Assembly: GCA_038087015.1 (NCBI GenBank)
Contig: JASBNA010000002.1
Location: 1,364,001-1,428,000, forward strand
DNA: 64,000 nucleotides
Source: Cerrena zonata
Taxonomy: Eukaryota; Basidiomycota; Agaricomycetes; Polyporales; Cerrenaceae
Direction: 5' to 3'
Shown here: one piece after another, positions 41,655 to 52,618 of the stretch
Numbering within the stretch: position 1 is the stretch's first letter
How the letters are laid out: the number at the start of each line of letters is the position of its first letter
Translations under genes and position numbers: made by a program
The notes under the pieces: model-generated
What the model was told of the DNA's origin: nothing
Database searches by the model: none
The model's input: the letters and a program-made list of their open reading frames with translations, nothing else

Positions 41655-43376
41655 ATGCTCTTCTTCTTAGACTACGGTGCAGGCAATGTCCAAAGTTTGG
41701 CAAACTCTCTCACCAAACTTGGCTACTCCTTTGAATGGATCAGGTCTCCTGAGGATTTCGACAAAGCAACTGTATGAACATTTAGTTACGCAGTAAATCA
41801 GATGACAATCTTATTTATGCCCTCCCTTTACAGAGTCTTATATTCCCTGGCGTAGGGTCCTTCCACTCTGCTATCGCCGGTTTACAGGCGAAAGGACTCT
41901 ATGAACCGTTACGCAAATACATCGCTTCAGGGCGACCGTACTTCGGAATATGCATTGGCATGCAGGTTCTCTTCGAGTCATCAACGGAGTCACCTACAGT
42001 GAAAGGCCTCGGAGTTGTCCCTGCACAAATCGACTTATTCGACAATTCCGACAAGACAGTCCCTCATATGGGCTGGAATTCGGTCGAATTACTTGATAGT
42101 GCTGATAAGTCTGATGAAGGAGTACTCGAGTCGGCTCATTATTACTTCGTTCATTCCTACCGCGCAACCTACGACCCCGAAAACAATCCCGAGGCTGCTC
42201 AGTGGGCTCATTGCGTCACTCAATACGGCCAAGAAGTTTTCGTCGCCTCTGTTCGTAAGGGAAATGTATTCGGTGCTCAATTTCACCCCGAGAAATCCGG
42301 AGAAGCTGGTCTAAACATCCTCAAGGCCTGGATGAGCGAATCAGAAGCTTCCCGTTCATCAGCCCCGCCAACTCCCCGTATCTCTCGTCCTCCTAAACCT
42401 CGAGATGGACTCACAAAACGTATCGTTGCTTGTATGGACGTCCGATCTAACGATCAAGGTGATCTCGTCGTAACAAAAGGTGACCAATACGATGTACGAG
42501 AGAAGAGCGAAGGTTCAGCGGTCCGCAATCTTGGCAAGCCCGTTGCTCTTGCAGCTCGTTACTACATGGCAGGCGCAGACGAACTCTGTCTCATGAACAT
42601 CACTTCCTTCCGTCAATCACCTCTTCGAGACCAACCTATGCTCGCCGTCGTTGAAGAAGCAGCCAAGGAGGTTTTCGTTCCACTCACCATCGGAGGTGGT
42701 ATCAAAGGATACTACTGACCCCGATGGCACCAAATACACAGCACTCGAAGTTGCTGGTGCCTATTTCCGCGCCGGAGCAGATAAAGTTAGTATCGCATCA
42801 GAAGCTGTCTACGCGGTTGAACGCATGCGTTCCCGACCGAGTGAAGATGGATTCGGTACGGGGGACGGGACAAGTGCGATTGAGACCATCGCCCACGCGT
42901 ACGGTCGTCAAGCTGTGGTGGTCTCGATTGATCCTCGGAGAGTGTATGTCGAGCAACCTTATGATGGTCCTTACAAAGATGAGATCATTGTGGGGCGAGC
43001 GGGAACAGAAGACGAAGGGAAGGCTTGGTGGTATCAGTGCACCACAAGTGGCGGACGTGAAAACCGACAGCTGTCCGTCGTCCAGCTTGCCAAGGGAGTG
43101 GAGAAGCTTGGTGCTGGTGAAATCTTACTCAATAGTATCGACCGGGATGGAACTGGGAGAGGGTTCGACCTCGACCTCATTCAACTTGTTCGCAAGAGCG
43201 TTCGGATACCGATGGTGGCGAGTAGTGGAGCTGGTGCTGCTGCTCATTTCACAGAGGTGTTCGAGAAGACTGGCGTTGAGGCCGCTTTGGCTGCTGGTAT
43301 CTTCCATCGGGGAGAGGTCGGTATCGCTGACGTGAAAGCTGCAGTGAACTCAGCTGGTCTAGCCGCAAGGAGGTAG
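41655..43376 (+). CDS. HIS7: imidazole glycerol phosphate synthase, HisH-HisF fusion (apparent frameshift)
   Basis: The start at 41655 gives MLFFLDYGAGNVQSLANSL. The N-terminal glutaminase half has SLIFPGVGSFHSAIAGLQA, the catalytic Cys in PYFGICIGMQVLFESS, and the His/Glu of VFGAQFHPEKSGEAG. A linker (SSAPPTPRISRPPKPRDG) leads to the cyclase half: LTKRIVACMDVRSNDQGDLV (first catalytic Asp), FVPLTIGGGIK, DPDGTKYTALEVAGAYFRAG, QAVVVSIDPRRVYV (second catalytic Asp), and RIPMVASSGAGAAAHFTEVF. The bifunctional enzyme makes IGP and AICAR for histidine and purine synthesis. One extra G near 42707-42708 breaks the frame between GGGIK and DTTDPDG. Because the rest is intact, a sequence error is the simplest reading. 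Confidence 0.93.
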
Positions 43377-44010
43377 AATCTAGACATCACCAAGCTCAAG
43401 CTCAAGCTCGATAAATAGACATCAATCTGTAAAATTTATTGTACAACAATAAACCGTTCGACCCTCTTTCTCAATGGCTTTTCCGAGGGTATATTTCATT
43501 GCGATTGAGTAGTACAATTGTTTAAGTAGTTATACGGTTACATACAAAAATGGTAGCTTGGGAACGATGGTATGAGGTCACCGACACCGCAACGATAAAC
43601 ACGAAAAAGGATAGTGAGAGTGAGAAAAGGCAATGAGACTACGTCCTAATACAAATAGAGAGAAGCAACGCTGTTAGGTATATTAAGACGCCAATGGAAA
43701 GTGGGGTAGACGATTTTGCGAAACGCAAAGGACTAGGGGACGAACGAAAGTTATGGAAAGACCATTGGGGATTGTAAGAATCGGTCGATAAAGTTAACAA
43801 ACGCGCATAAAAAGAAACCAAGGTTCAAGAACGTCACAAGGCGTTCAGTCACAGCTCTAATGTGAGAGTAGAGGGCGAGCGCATTTAGTGACAAAGGAAA
43901 AGAGAAAGAATGTTACAAAGAACGTCGAAACGAAAGGGAGCTTTACAAAAAGGGATTGCATAATACAATACGAGCAGAAGTCATTTCGAATTTGAGAATG
44001 ATACGTTACT
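43377..44010. other. convergent intergenic region with short CAAGCT repeat
   Basis: This 634-base gap separates the stop codons of HIS7 and Pal1. At 43391-43410 there are three direct copies of the hexamer CAAGCT. No gene is seen. Confidence 0.5.
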
Positions 44011-45661
44011 TTACTTTGCACCTTTCACGACACCCTTCATCTTCTTTAGGAGACTGGTCTTTCTGCCGAGACCTCCTCCAGAGGGAGAGCTGAAGTAATC
44101 GCCATTGTATTCACCAGGAGGAGTGCCTCCCTTGACACCCGGTGTAGCCGGAAGGGATTTCTCTTTCTCTCTAGGTGCACCCTGATTTTCCACGTAAACG
44201 AAGTTGTCGGAAGTTTCTGAAGTTGGTGATGTACCTTCCTTGGATGCGCCATTGGCTCCACGACCAAGGCGACCAAGGAAAGAGTTCTGTGTACGATGGG
44301 TAGGCCTACTTCCTGGGCCATGCGCTTGAGATGTAGTCGCTGCGGAATTCTCAGCTGAGGAAGACGGCGAAGGATCGCGTTCATACCCTCCAGCATTGTC
44401 ACCATTACCAAAATCGCCGTAGCCGACTGGTACATTGGGCGCGTCACGCATTTTGCGAATGCGGTGCATGATCGATCTGGATCGCTTTGGTGCTCCAGGG
44501 GAGGATGGAGGTGAAGAGCCGGCATTAGCAGGATTGACGTCTATATCGCCTTCAGGGACGAAGATGGGTTGAGGTGGGGGAAGGGCAGTGCGCTTAGTCT
44601 GTTGGCGACGTAATTGGGGTGTTGCCCCCTCGTTAAGGTATTGCTGGTATTGCTCTCGAGCTTCACGAGCATCTTTGGATTTACGAGGAGCTGCACCATT
44701 ACTGCTCCGGGAGGGCGGGGCGGCAGAGCCGTAGTCTGCACCAGAGTGAGTTGAATAGCCGCCACCTCCCCCGGCCGAAAAGTCTTCGTATGGTTCAGGT
44801 TCATGAATGCCCCAGGCCTCGGCGATAGCATCACGCTTCTTCTTCGGGGCTTCATAAGGGACGTATACACCTGGGGAGGGGTACGGAGAAGCATACGAGG
44901 ACGGAGGGATCTCTCGAGCATGAGCGAGAGCTCGCTTATCCTCCTCATGCTCTGCGCTCCACGCAAGCATAGGTGCCTTGGTGCGATGACGGTTACGAGA
45001 AGGTGCACATGCATCGAAAGGGCCATCATGGTGGAACACTGTAAATGACAACGGCGATGAATAGGTGGGGGGAAAAGATAATGGGACGAATTATACTCAC
45101 TGGGGCCAACACCTGAAAAATCCAATCTGTCGATCACATCGGCATGGCTTGAGCCCCTCTTAGTGGGTGGCTTGCGATGAGCAGCTTTGGCTTTGTCAGA
45201 GGTGGTCATAGGCGGTACGCCAGAGTCTTGAGATAACGATCGTCGAGGTTGGCCAGGCGCTGACCTCGAATTACTACTGAAGAATTGCGTGAAAAAGAGA
45301 AAAGAAGCAAGACTGAATTAGAGCGGGGTAGCAAAGCAACGAAGGGATGGTTGACTTACGAAGCAGCTTGGGGTTGGCTATGGCCCGTGCGAGTTCGTGG
45401 AGCTTGATCGACGCGCCGTACGGTGACGACCTCTTGAATGGCATTGGCAGGGTCATCTTTGGAAGCCATGGGTGATGGTTGATATCTGCCTGGGGCAGTC
45501 TTTGGTGGTTTGGGAGGTGGTGTAGGTGCCGTACGGCGAGACTGAGCGGGTGGGTTTTTGGCAAGAGTGGGTACACCGTAGGAGGAGTAGGAGATGGTGG
45601 TTGGGTCTGAAAACGGATCAGAGGAGGATCTGTGACGGCGAGATTGTTTTGCGAGGGCCAT
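44011..45661 (-). CDS. PAL1: Pal1-family cell morphology protein
   Basis: The start at 45661 gives MALAKQSRRHRSSSDPFSDP. The N-terminus is Ser/Pro-rich with a polyproline patch (TPPPKPPKTAPGR). The conserved Pal1 segment spans an intron: SSHADVIDRLDFSGVGP then MFHHDGPFDACAPSRNRHRT and KAPMLAWSAE, followed by DAIAEAWGIHEPEPYEDFS. The rest is low-complexity with Ser, Gly and Pro, and the C-terminus is basic (RKTSLLKKMKGVVKGAK). In fission yeast, Pal1 supports cylindrical growth and acts at endocytic sites with Sla2/End4; here the role is inferred. The protein is mostly disordered outside the conserved block. Three exons are seen. Confidence 0.87.
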
Positions 45662-46229
45662 ATTGCTTTGGATGGGTTTGGAAATGGTCAGGCGGAGGTT
45701 GGTCGGCTAATAGGGTTATCCCACGCCAAGGCGAATATATCAACAGGTACCTCGCAACAGAATAGATGGAATGTTTGTTGTTGAAGGGACAGGTGAAGAA
45801 AGGAACTTTAAGGAGATGGAAGTTGGAAAGAGAGAGGGCAAGGGGAAATGCGGACAAATATGAACCGGCCTTGGTCTTTGCTGGTGGGATTCCACTCAAG
45901 CACCACCCGAAGCCTGGCCCGTCACACGAACAGCGCATGTCACACACTCGTCACACCTGTCGTCACTGCCGAGTCGCTCTCCCCGCATCTGCCCCCACAA
46001 AAGTTTACCTGGCTAGACGGACGGCTGCATTGCTCATCCTCTCCAACACTGCCTGGCCTTCATTTTGCCGGTCTTCTCAACCCATTTATCATTCGTATCT
46101 ACATTCAAAACACTACATGGGAATCTGATACTCTGTGGGGTAAAATTGTCTATCGCCAGTGCGCCCAACAACTCGGTTTCAGGGGTGATCATCTTAGTAA
46201 ACTTGCAAGAACACGAAATCAGAACAAAT
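45662..46229. other. intergenic: Pal1 promoter and methyltransferase 3' region
   Basis: This 568-base gap has a purine-rich run at about 45780-45860 just upstream of Pal1. Several open frames on the plus strand here lack any known motif. I see no gene. Confidence 0.45.
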
Positions 46230-48072
46230 CACTTCTCAACTTGCCCTTCCCATATTTCCTGTGCAGCCTCGACGATCAAGGCTAGTTTTCGTCTTTGATC
46301 CTGACACTTTCAGTCAGCGACGATAGTACAATTGTATGTCCAAGCAGATACGAACCTCCTCCGTAATGGGATTGCCCTCAACCGTGGAGGCAAAACCGCA
46401 TTGTGGGCTAATACAAATCCTAATCGTGTCCGCGTCAGCTTACCTGCGTCTATAAATATCTATCGGACCTTGCTACTCACTGGCTCAAGGCAGTCTCTCT
46501 GCTTCGTTTTGGCTCCCCCGCGGCAATCACAGAGACCGCTTGTTCGACACGGGCTTTGATGTCCTTTAGCGATTCAAGCTAAAGATCCATAGTCAATTGA
46601 AAAGGAACGCGTCAATAACGTCATACGCACAGTGCCTGCTTTTGTTGTTACCAAACCTAGAACAGCCACTTTGTTGAGGGGAAGGTAGCGCAGCGGCTCA
46701 AGTCCCCCTGCCCTGCTGGTGTCATACTCCAACTTGGTCATATTAGTTGGATAGACGCGATGTTGTCATACAAGTAGAACACCTACGTAAAAGCGATCCA
46801 CGTTCAGCTCCTTGAAAAGGGTTGCAGCGATTGGTTCATAACCTCCTTCACAATAATGCATCCCCTACTCTCCAAAATCAACACCCTAAAGTCAAAAAGT
46901 ATGCGATAGACTTACCCGAAAATTACCGCGACACATGTGTACGCCGACAATCAAGTCCTTCGGTTTATCCTTCAAGATAGTGTTGTACACGTTGATGTAT
47001 TGCATCATCATAGCTTCAGGGTCTTCACCCATTTCACGCATACCGGAAGGCATTGATGGCGTGCACATGAAGCAGAATGAAGGGTCATCGATTTGGATGT
47101 TCCGGCAACCGAGGTTGTAAAGAGCTTCTATTTCTTCGCGGTACGCTCGTATGATGTCAGAGAAATATTCGTCTAGTGAGACGATGAAATGTAAGATTAA
47201 GAGATTGTGACTTCGAAACTGTGAAATTATACCGTCGGACTTGTAAACAGACGGATCATAAGTTTCTTCCGACCCGTGTCGTATATGCAACCAGATCGGC
47301 GAAACCATCGTGATTTTCAATTGCTTGACCTCCTACAAAAAGTCAGAATTCTTTCTTTCTCATCAGCTGTTCCCTACAAAGCTCACGTTTGGAGAAACCA
47401 GACTTTTCAAGTACTCAAAGTCTTTGGTATAAACACCTTCCGTTCTTCTGATTTTACCCTATTGGTATCCACAAAAGTGTCAACGGCATGTCACATTAAA
47501 ACACATGGGATACTCACCGTACAGTAGACTGAAGGAGTATCTGTCATGCCCATGGCACGTTGTACTTGGATGTACGGGAGGTATGGCTGTACTCATCGGT
47601 TCGGGACGCTATGAAGGCTTTACACTGGTGATATATTTGAACTCATACCTTGCAAGTAGATAATGGCTCTACGAGGTGATCGGAAATGTTATCAGGTAAG
47701 CGAGACTCATGGCTCGATTGTAATGATGTCACTCACTGTTAGGAATAAAGGTTAGACCATCGAGCTTTTCAAACATCCCCTCAAAGAAGAACGCCCTTTG
47801 TTTCCAAACAAATTCAATATTAATACGTTTGCGATTAGTCTGGACTAGAAATCGTACCGTCTGTACTCTCCATCCGTGATAGTCTTCAAACCAAGTTGTT
47901 TCTGTAGGTCCACGGCTTGAGAAATGGCGGCATCCTCGACGGCCTTCAGTTCCTGAGCGGTGCACTGCTTCGAGGCGTATCTCTCCCGTGCATCTTGGAG
48001 AGATTGAGGGCGCAGGAGCGAACCGATATGGTCAGCTCGGGAGGTCGGGATTAGCTGAATCAGAGAAGGCAT
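46230..48072 (-). CDS. short MetE-like (cobalamin-independent methionine synthase C-terminal type) protein
   Basis: The start at 48072 gives MPSLIQLIPTSRADHIGSLL, then RPQSLQDARERYASKQCTAQ, and LGLKTITDGEYRRAFFFEGM across an intron. Later exons give LKITMVSPIWLHIRHGSEET, EIEALYNLGCRNIQIDDPSF, DLIVGVHMCRGNFR (His and Cys zinc-ligand motif), HYCEGGYEPIAATLFKELNV, and ISPQCGFASTVEGNPITEE (second Cys ligand). It ends at EIWEGQVEK. This is the barrel of the UROD/MetE-like superfamily, without the N-terminal half of true MetE. Known fungal relatives are poorly studied. It may transfer a methyl group to a thiol other than folate-linked homocysteine; the substrate is unknown. At least eight introns are present. 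Confidence 0.8.
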
Positions 48073-49366
48073 TGTGAAGCGGATAAGCGATGAGAGAGAA
48101 GGTATACAAAGAGTGGGGTTGCACTACTCCAACACCAGTCCAATTGAACATGATTATATAGACTTCCGATTAGGACCCTGCAAAGCCCCTTAAAATAAAT
48201 CTGGGTTCATGACACGGGAAATGTCGATTGTTGGACTAGTCGGGAACGTCAATCTTGTCCCTCGGGGATTGGAGAAGGCTTCTCTTCGTTTATTGGCAAT
48301 ACACCATCCCGAAGAATACGGTGGTGATGGGTGAGCATCGCGGAGGAAAAGCACTGTGACGACAGGGAATATCTACTAGAAGCACTCTAACACCATCAGC
48401 AGGTGGGCGTATCCGGGCGAAGGTAAGCCAGCGGAAAGACACTTTGAATATGAAATAGGGAATTGCATTTCTAGATCGTGAGGGCATTCTCCGACCCACT
48501 CTATCAAGGTTCTTCATCGTGGCTACCGCATGTCATTTGTACAAATTTCGGACAGTTGGGTTTGATGAGAAAGTTACGGCAATGTTACTCACACGTCTAT
48601 GGTCACTAGATATCACCCTGGATGGCTTGGTGTTAGTTCGGACCTTATTGGAGGCATCGCGGCAGCACTGTATCCCACTGTTCGAGAAAGCGTAAAAATG
48701 GACGCGTTGCTGTCTGGAGATCACATATGAGGTAGTAAAGCCCCGCGTTCCAGTCGCAGGAATGGAGGTCATATACGTCAATTACACACGAAGCCCTGTT
48801 GTATCGTGATGTTCCCGGACATAGAATGGAAATTCTCTGAATATCTTTCAGATTGAATGGACACGGTCTTGAGCGCTAGGCGTAACATTGATGGGTGTAA
48901 GAGTAAGCTGCATAATAGTGGTGTCGTCTTTTAATGGCGAGTAATAGACAGATTACCAAGCTTGAATAAACGAATTTATCCAAAATGCCCAACAAAGAGC
49001 GGAAAGGTTAGGAGTGGACCAACAAGGATCAACCACTATATGGCAGACGCTGGGATCGAAAGCTAGACGCCTGTGCTTGGAACTCCGCTCGCAGCCGCCC
49101 GTACGAAGGCACAGGCAACGAGCAAGAGGTCAACGCCCCGTCAAGACACCCCCTCAAGGTCAGTATCGCTCCCAATCTCTCTGGAAATGCTGTAAAACGA
49201 CTCTATTCACCTGGTTTACTCGGTCTATGCGGTTGTTTGGACGAAATTGAACCGGTAGAACACTGGATGGATTAGATGACCGGTGGATGGAGTCGGACTG
49301 CTATCCTGAAACTTTCACCTGGACATACCTTGGACTAACACATTTTCTTTGCTTCTAGACTAAGAA
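48073..49366. other. long divergent intergenic region upstream of eL13
   Basis: This 1.3-kb gap should contain the promoters of the methyltransferase gene (left) and eL13 (right). Several short open frames overlap one another with no known motif. A leader exon and intron for eL13 are possible but cannot be fixed. No tRNA or clear snoRNA is seen. Confidence 0.4.
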
Positions 49367-50185
49367 ATGGGTTTCGCTCACAACAACGGTTCGTGCCAAC
49401 TTTGAAATGTTCAAGCAATTAGCAGGATTTCTAACATCTAGGTATCGAAACCTATAGTCCTCCACCAGAACCATTTCCGCAAGGATTGGCAACTCCGTGT
49501 CCGCACCTGGTTCGACCAGCCCGGCCGCAAAGTTCGTCGTCGCACAGCCCGCAAGGCCAAGGCTGCTTCACTCGGCGTCCGTCCCCTCACCCTCCTCCGC
49601 CCCGCTGTCCGTGCCCAAACTGTCCGATACAACAGGAAAGTCCGTGAGGGCCGTGGTTTCACTCTGGCCGAATTGAAGGAGGCTGGTATTGGCAAGAAGG
49701 AGGCCCGCGGTGTTGGTATCGTTGTTGACCACAGGAGGAGAAACTTGAGCGAGGAGGGCAAGGCTCTGAACGTTGAACGTCTCAAGGCTTACAAGGCACA
49801 ATTGATTGTCTTCCCCCGCAACGCTAAGAAGCCCAAGAAGGGCGATTCCACTGTGCGTGATACCTTTGTTTTTTTCTGACCCATTTGCTTATTTTTGCAT
49901 GTTTTCTGCTCAGGGTGACGACCTCAAGGCCGAGACCACCCGCGCCAACGTTCCCCTCCCCGATCCCTACACTCACGAGGCTCCTCGACCAATCTCTGCT
50001 GAGGAGCGTGAATTCAACGCATACCGTACTCTTCGTGACGAGCGAGCGGCTGCCCGCCACGAGGGTGCTCGCAAGGTTCGGGAAGCCAAGGTTCGTACAA
50101 TTAGAGCCCTTTTCGTATCATTTGATATTGACGTCTTTTTTTCGCCCTGTAGAAGGCTGAGGAGGAGGCTAACAAGAAGAAGTAA
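49367..50185 (+). CDS. RPL13: 60S ribosomal protein eL13
   Basis: The start at 49367 gives MGFAHNN; an intron ends at the acceptor cctatag so that the next exon reads VLHQNHFRKDWQLRVRTWF, matching the family. Then DQPGRKVRRRTARKAKAASL, GVRPLTLLRPAVRAQTVRYN, EAGIGKKEARGVGIVVDHRR, RNLSEEGKALNVERLKAYKA and QLIVFPRNAKKPKKG. After two more introns the C-terminus is APRPISAEEREFNAYRTLRD and KAEEEANKKK. An acceptor 14 bases earlier would not keep the family frame. Codon usage is biased as in the other ribosomal genes. It is part of the large cytosolic subunit. Confidence 0.95.
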
Positions 50186-50426
50186 ACGGGGTTTAACTAC
50201 TCTCTTCTGTTTCTGTCTTCCTACCTACTACACGCCATGCTCGCTTTCGCTCATCATGTATTCAAAATTTTACCCGCTTACCATGGGTTTTGCATGCCAT
50301 GCCATATGTGATATATATGAGCAATTTGACTGCACCACACGTCTATCTATACAGAGGGGTATCGTCAAGCTAATAAATTGTCTCTGTAAAGAAAATGTGC
50401 AGGTCTCCTCTATCACTCTATTAGAT

Positions 50427-52220
50427 CTACGATCCTACAGCTTCACGAACATGCGCATCTGCTACCATACCAACAATCTTGACTTGGTCTGCGACCTTGC
50501 TTTAACACTCCTCGGACCTCCCCGTTGCCCTTCTATGAATCCGAACTCGGCATATTCCAAGCCGTTCTCCTTTGCGAATTCTTTCACCAATTTGCTTGCT
50601 GCTCGGAGATTATGCCGAGGTAGACGGGGGAATAAGTGGTGAGTGACTTGTAAATGAAGGCCGCCGTGGATGAATTCAATGGCCGGGGAGCAGATGACGT
50701 CGACTGTGGTTCGGAGTTGTCGAGCAGGGAAGGACTCTGCGGGCCCAAGGTCGTCCGTGGAGCGAGAGAAGTGCGATAGCACAATCTACGTCGTATGAGT
50801 ATCACCTCGAACAGCGCAAACCGAAGATACGGTCTTACCTGTATATGCAAAGGACTAGTCACAATATGACTGACTGCCAAGTATGCTAGTCGCATCTTCA
50901 AGCTCGGGATCCCCATAAGCACCGAGCTGTACCAATAGAAAAATAGGCCTAAGCAGATGACTTCACTCCACCACCACCATCGTCCGCCAACAGCCCTCTT
51001 AGGCTGGAAGGCGTGCTTGGCAAGGTAAGTGTATGAGAGCACGTATAGATTAAACCGTGCAAACATCATGACGATGTAGAATAGTTTGTGTTGTATGGAG
51101 ATGAAGAACTTTGCGAAAGCGTCGAATGCCATGACTCGTTTGTAGTATGAGGACCATAGTGAACCTAGGAAGACGGGAGAGATGGCGAAGAATGGGAGGT
51201 GCTGGATGTCCGGGTCGCTAAAGGATAGTTAGAGTAGGGACATATTGCGAAAACAATTCACGTACTGAACTGGGTGGTTAGTAACAACTGCCTCGCACGA
51301 AGTTTATTAACTGATATTCTTACGGCAGTGAGGAAGAATACTTACGATGATGTGTGTTATGATTCTGAAAAAACAAGCAAAAAATAGAATTCAGGATCCG
51401 CATAACGAGCAAAAGTCACATTGAAGACGTTACTGACATCGACCCACCAACCAATACTCAGTCCACCACAAAGGTCTGCAATGAAAATTGCCAACAAGCG
51501 ATCCTTAGTCCAATCATGGGTAACCCCAACGTGTCCGAGATCATGAGCGGCGAAGGTCAGTTGATGCCAGAACAGGCCTAGCAACACAGCAGAGGTGATG
51601 TACCACTTGTGCTGGTACGCGATGGCAGAGAAGACGGCTAATAGAATATATCTTGCAATTTCGGGTCCGTAGCCTGTGAGGTAACGGCATTGATAGAGCC
51701 CGGCGTCCACAATACGCTTGTGTAGGGCCTTGTAGGCTGCGGAATGTTGAGCTGAGATTTTGGGGTTGATGGAGGTAGGCGGTGGCTGGAGCGTTTCTAG
51801 GGTGGGACCAGATGTTGGGGAGGTTTCTGACCTTTCGACCAAGAGGATTTGGGACGCAGGTGAATGTTTAGAGTCACCGTTTGACCTGACAGCTTCGGCT
51901 TCATTATACCATGAACCCATACGACGAACCCAACCGCTCATAACAGGAGGAACGAAAGACTCCCAGCCGTTTCCACTAATGTCCACGGTACCAATAGTAT
52001 ATTTAGCAATGCGTTCCAGTGTTGGGCCAGAATGGAATGCTTCAACTTCGTCGGTAGCATCACGTCCTACGAAGTGCAGGATAGCCAGAGGACCTCCGGG
52101 GTGGGTTGCGAGCCATGAAGGGGGAACACGAATGACTTTGTTGCGGAGGATGATAAGGTTGTCGCCAGCGATAATACGCTCTGCGACTTGCTCGCGAGTG
52201 AGGGGAGCGGGGACACCCAT
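50427..52220 (-). CDS. delta-8 sphingolipid desaturase, cytochrome b5 fusion (two apparent insertions near 3' end)
   Basis: The start at 52220 gives MGVPAPLTREQVAERIIAGD; an in-frame upstream Met at 52301 is less likely. The cytochrome b5 domain shows the haem-binding WLATHPGGPLAILHFVGRDA and a second His in VEAFHSG. The desaturase domain has three His boxes: AAHDLGHVG, HNTHH (before an intron near 51340), and LQVTHHLFPRLPRHNLRAAS. Hydrophobic segments lie between them. It should act in the ER on the sphingoid base of glucosylceramides. The 3' end is broken: the family-like sequence VADQVKIVGMVADAHVREAV lies in other frames, reached only if one base is removed at 50520-50523 and another at 50495-50496. 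Without those changes the frame stops at 50462. Confidence 0.87.
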
Positions 52221-52618
52221 CGTGAATGTCACGTCCGCAGGTCCAGGAGCCTTAGGCTGTTCGAAAGCAGAACAGACTAAACAGCACAATGTCCTGTGCA
52301 CTGGTGACCTGTCAATGAGTTAGCCAAACGCAAATGACCTATTTGTGCGGTCACTATGAACGTTCTGGTCAAGTCGTTCCACGTTCGAGCCCAAGCAATA
52401 CTGCGAACAGAATGTGCCGAGACCTCGGTTAATGGCATCTGCAAATTACCGCCACCAAACACAAACAGCCACAAGCACATCCACGCGAAGTCTCTAAACT
52501 CAAGTGTTTCAGTTGAACATGGTTCCTGATCTCTACCTTCGCGCCACCCTCCTTAGATACCTAAGCACATTCCGCACTTTGTGCTTGACTATCCCGCCGT
52601 TGGGCGGCATACCTGACA
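52221..52618. other. divergent intergenic region, no gene seen
   Basis: This 398-base region holds the promoters of the desaturase and of the following hypothetical gene. Short open frames here are not supported. Confidence 0.4.

Noticed and set aside
42690..42725. Programmed ribosomal frameshift in HIS7
   Set aside because: There is no slippery heptamer, and similar one-base breaks occur in four other genes, so error is simpler.
42724..43335. A 203-residue open frame on the plus strand
   Set aside because: It is an out-of-frame reading of the HisF half of HIS7.
49014..49250. Small open frame upstream of eL13
   Set aside because: It has no conserved sequence and probably lies in the leader or promoter of eL13.
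49260..49320. Possible C/D-box snoRNA in the eL13 leader (tagatga ... ctga)
   Set aside because: The C box is not canonical and no terminal stem is clear.
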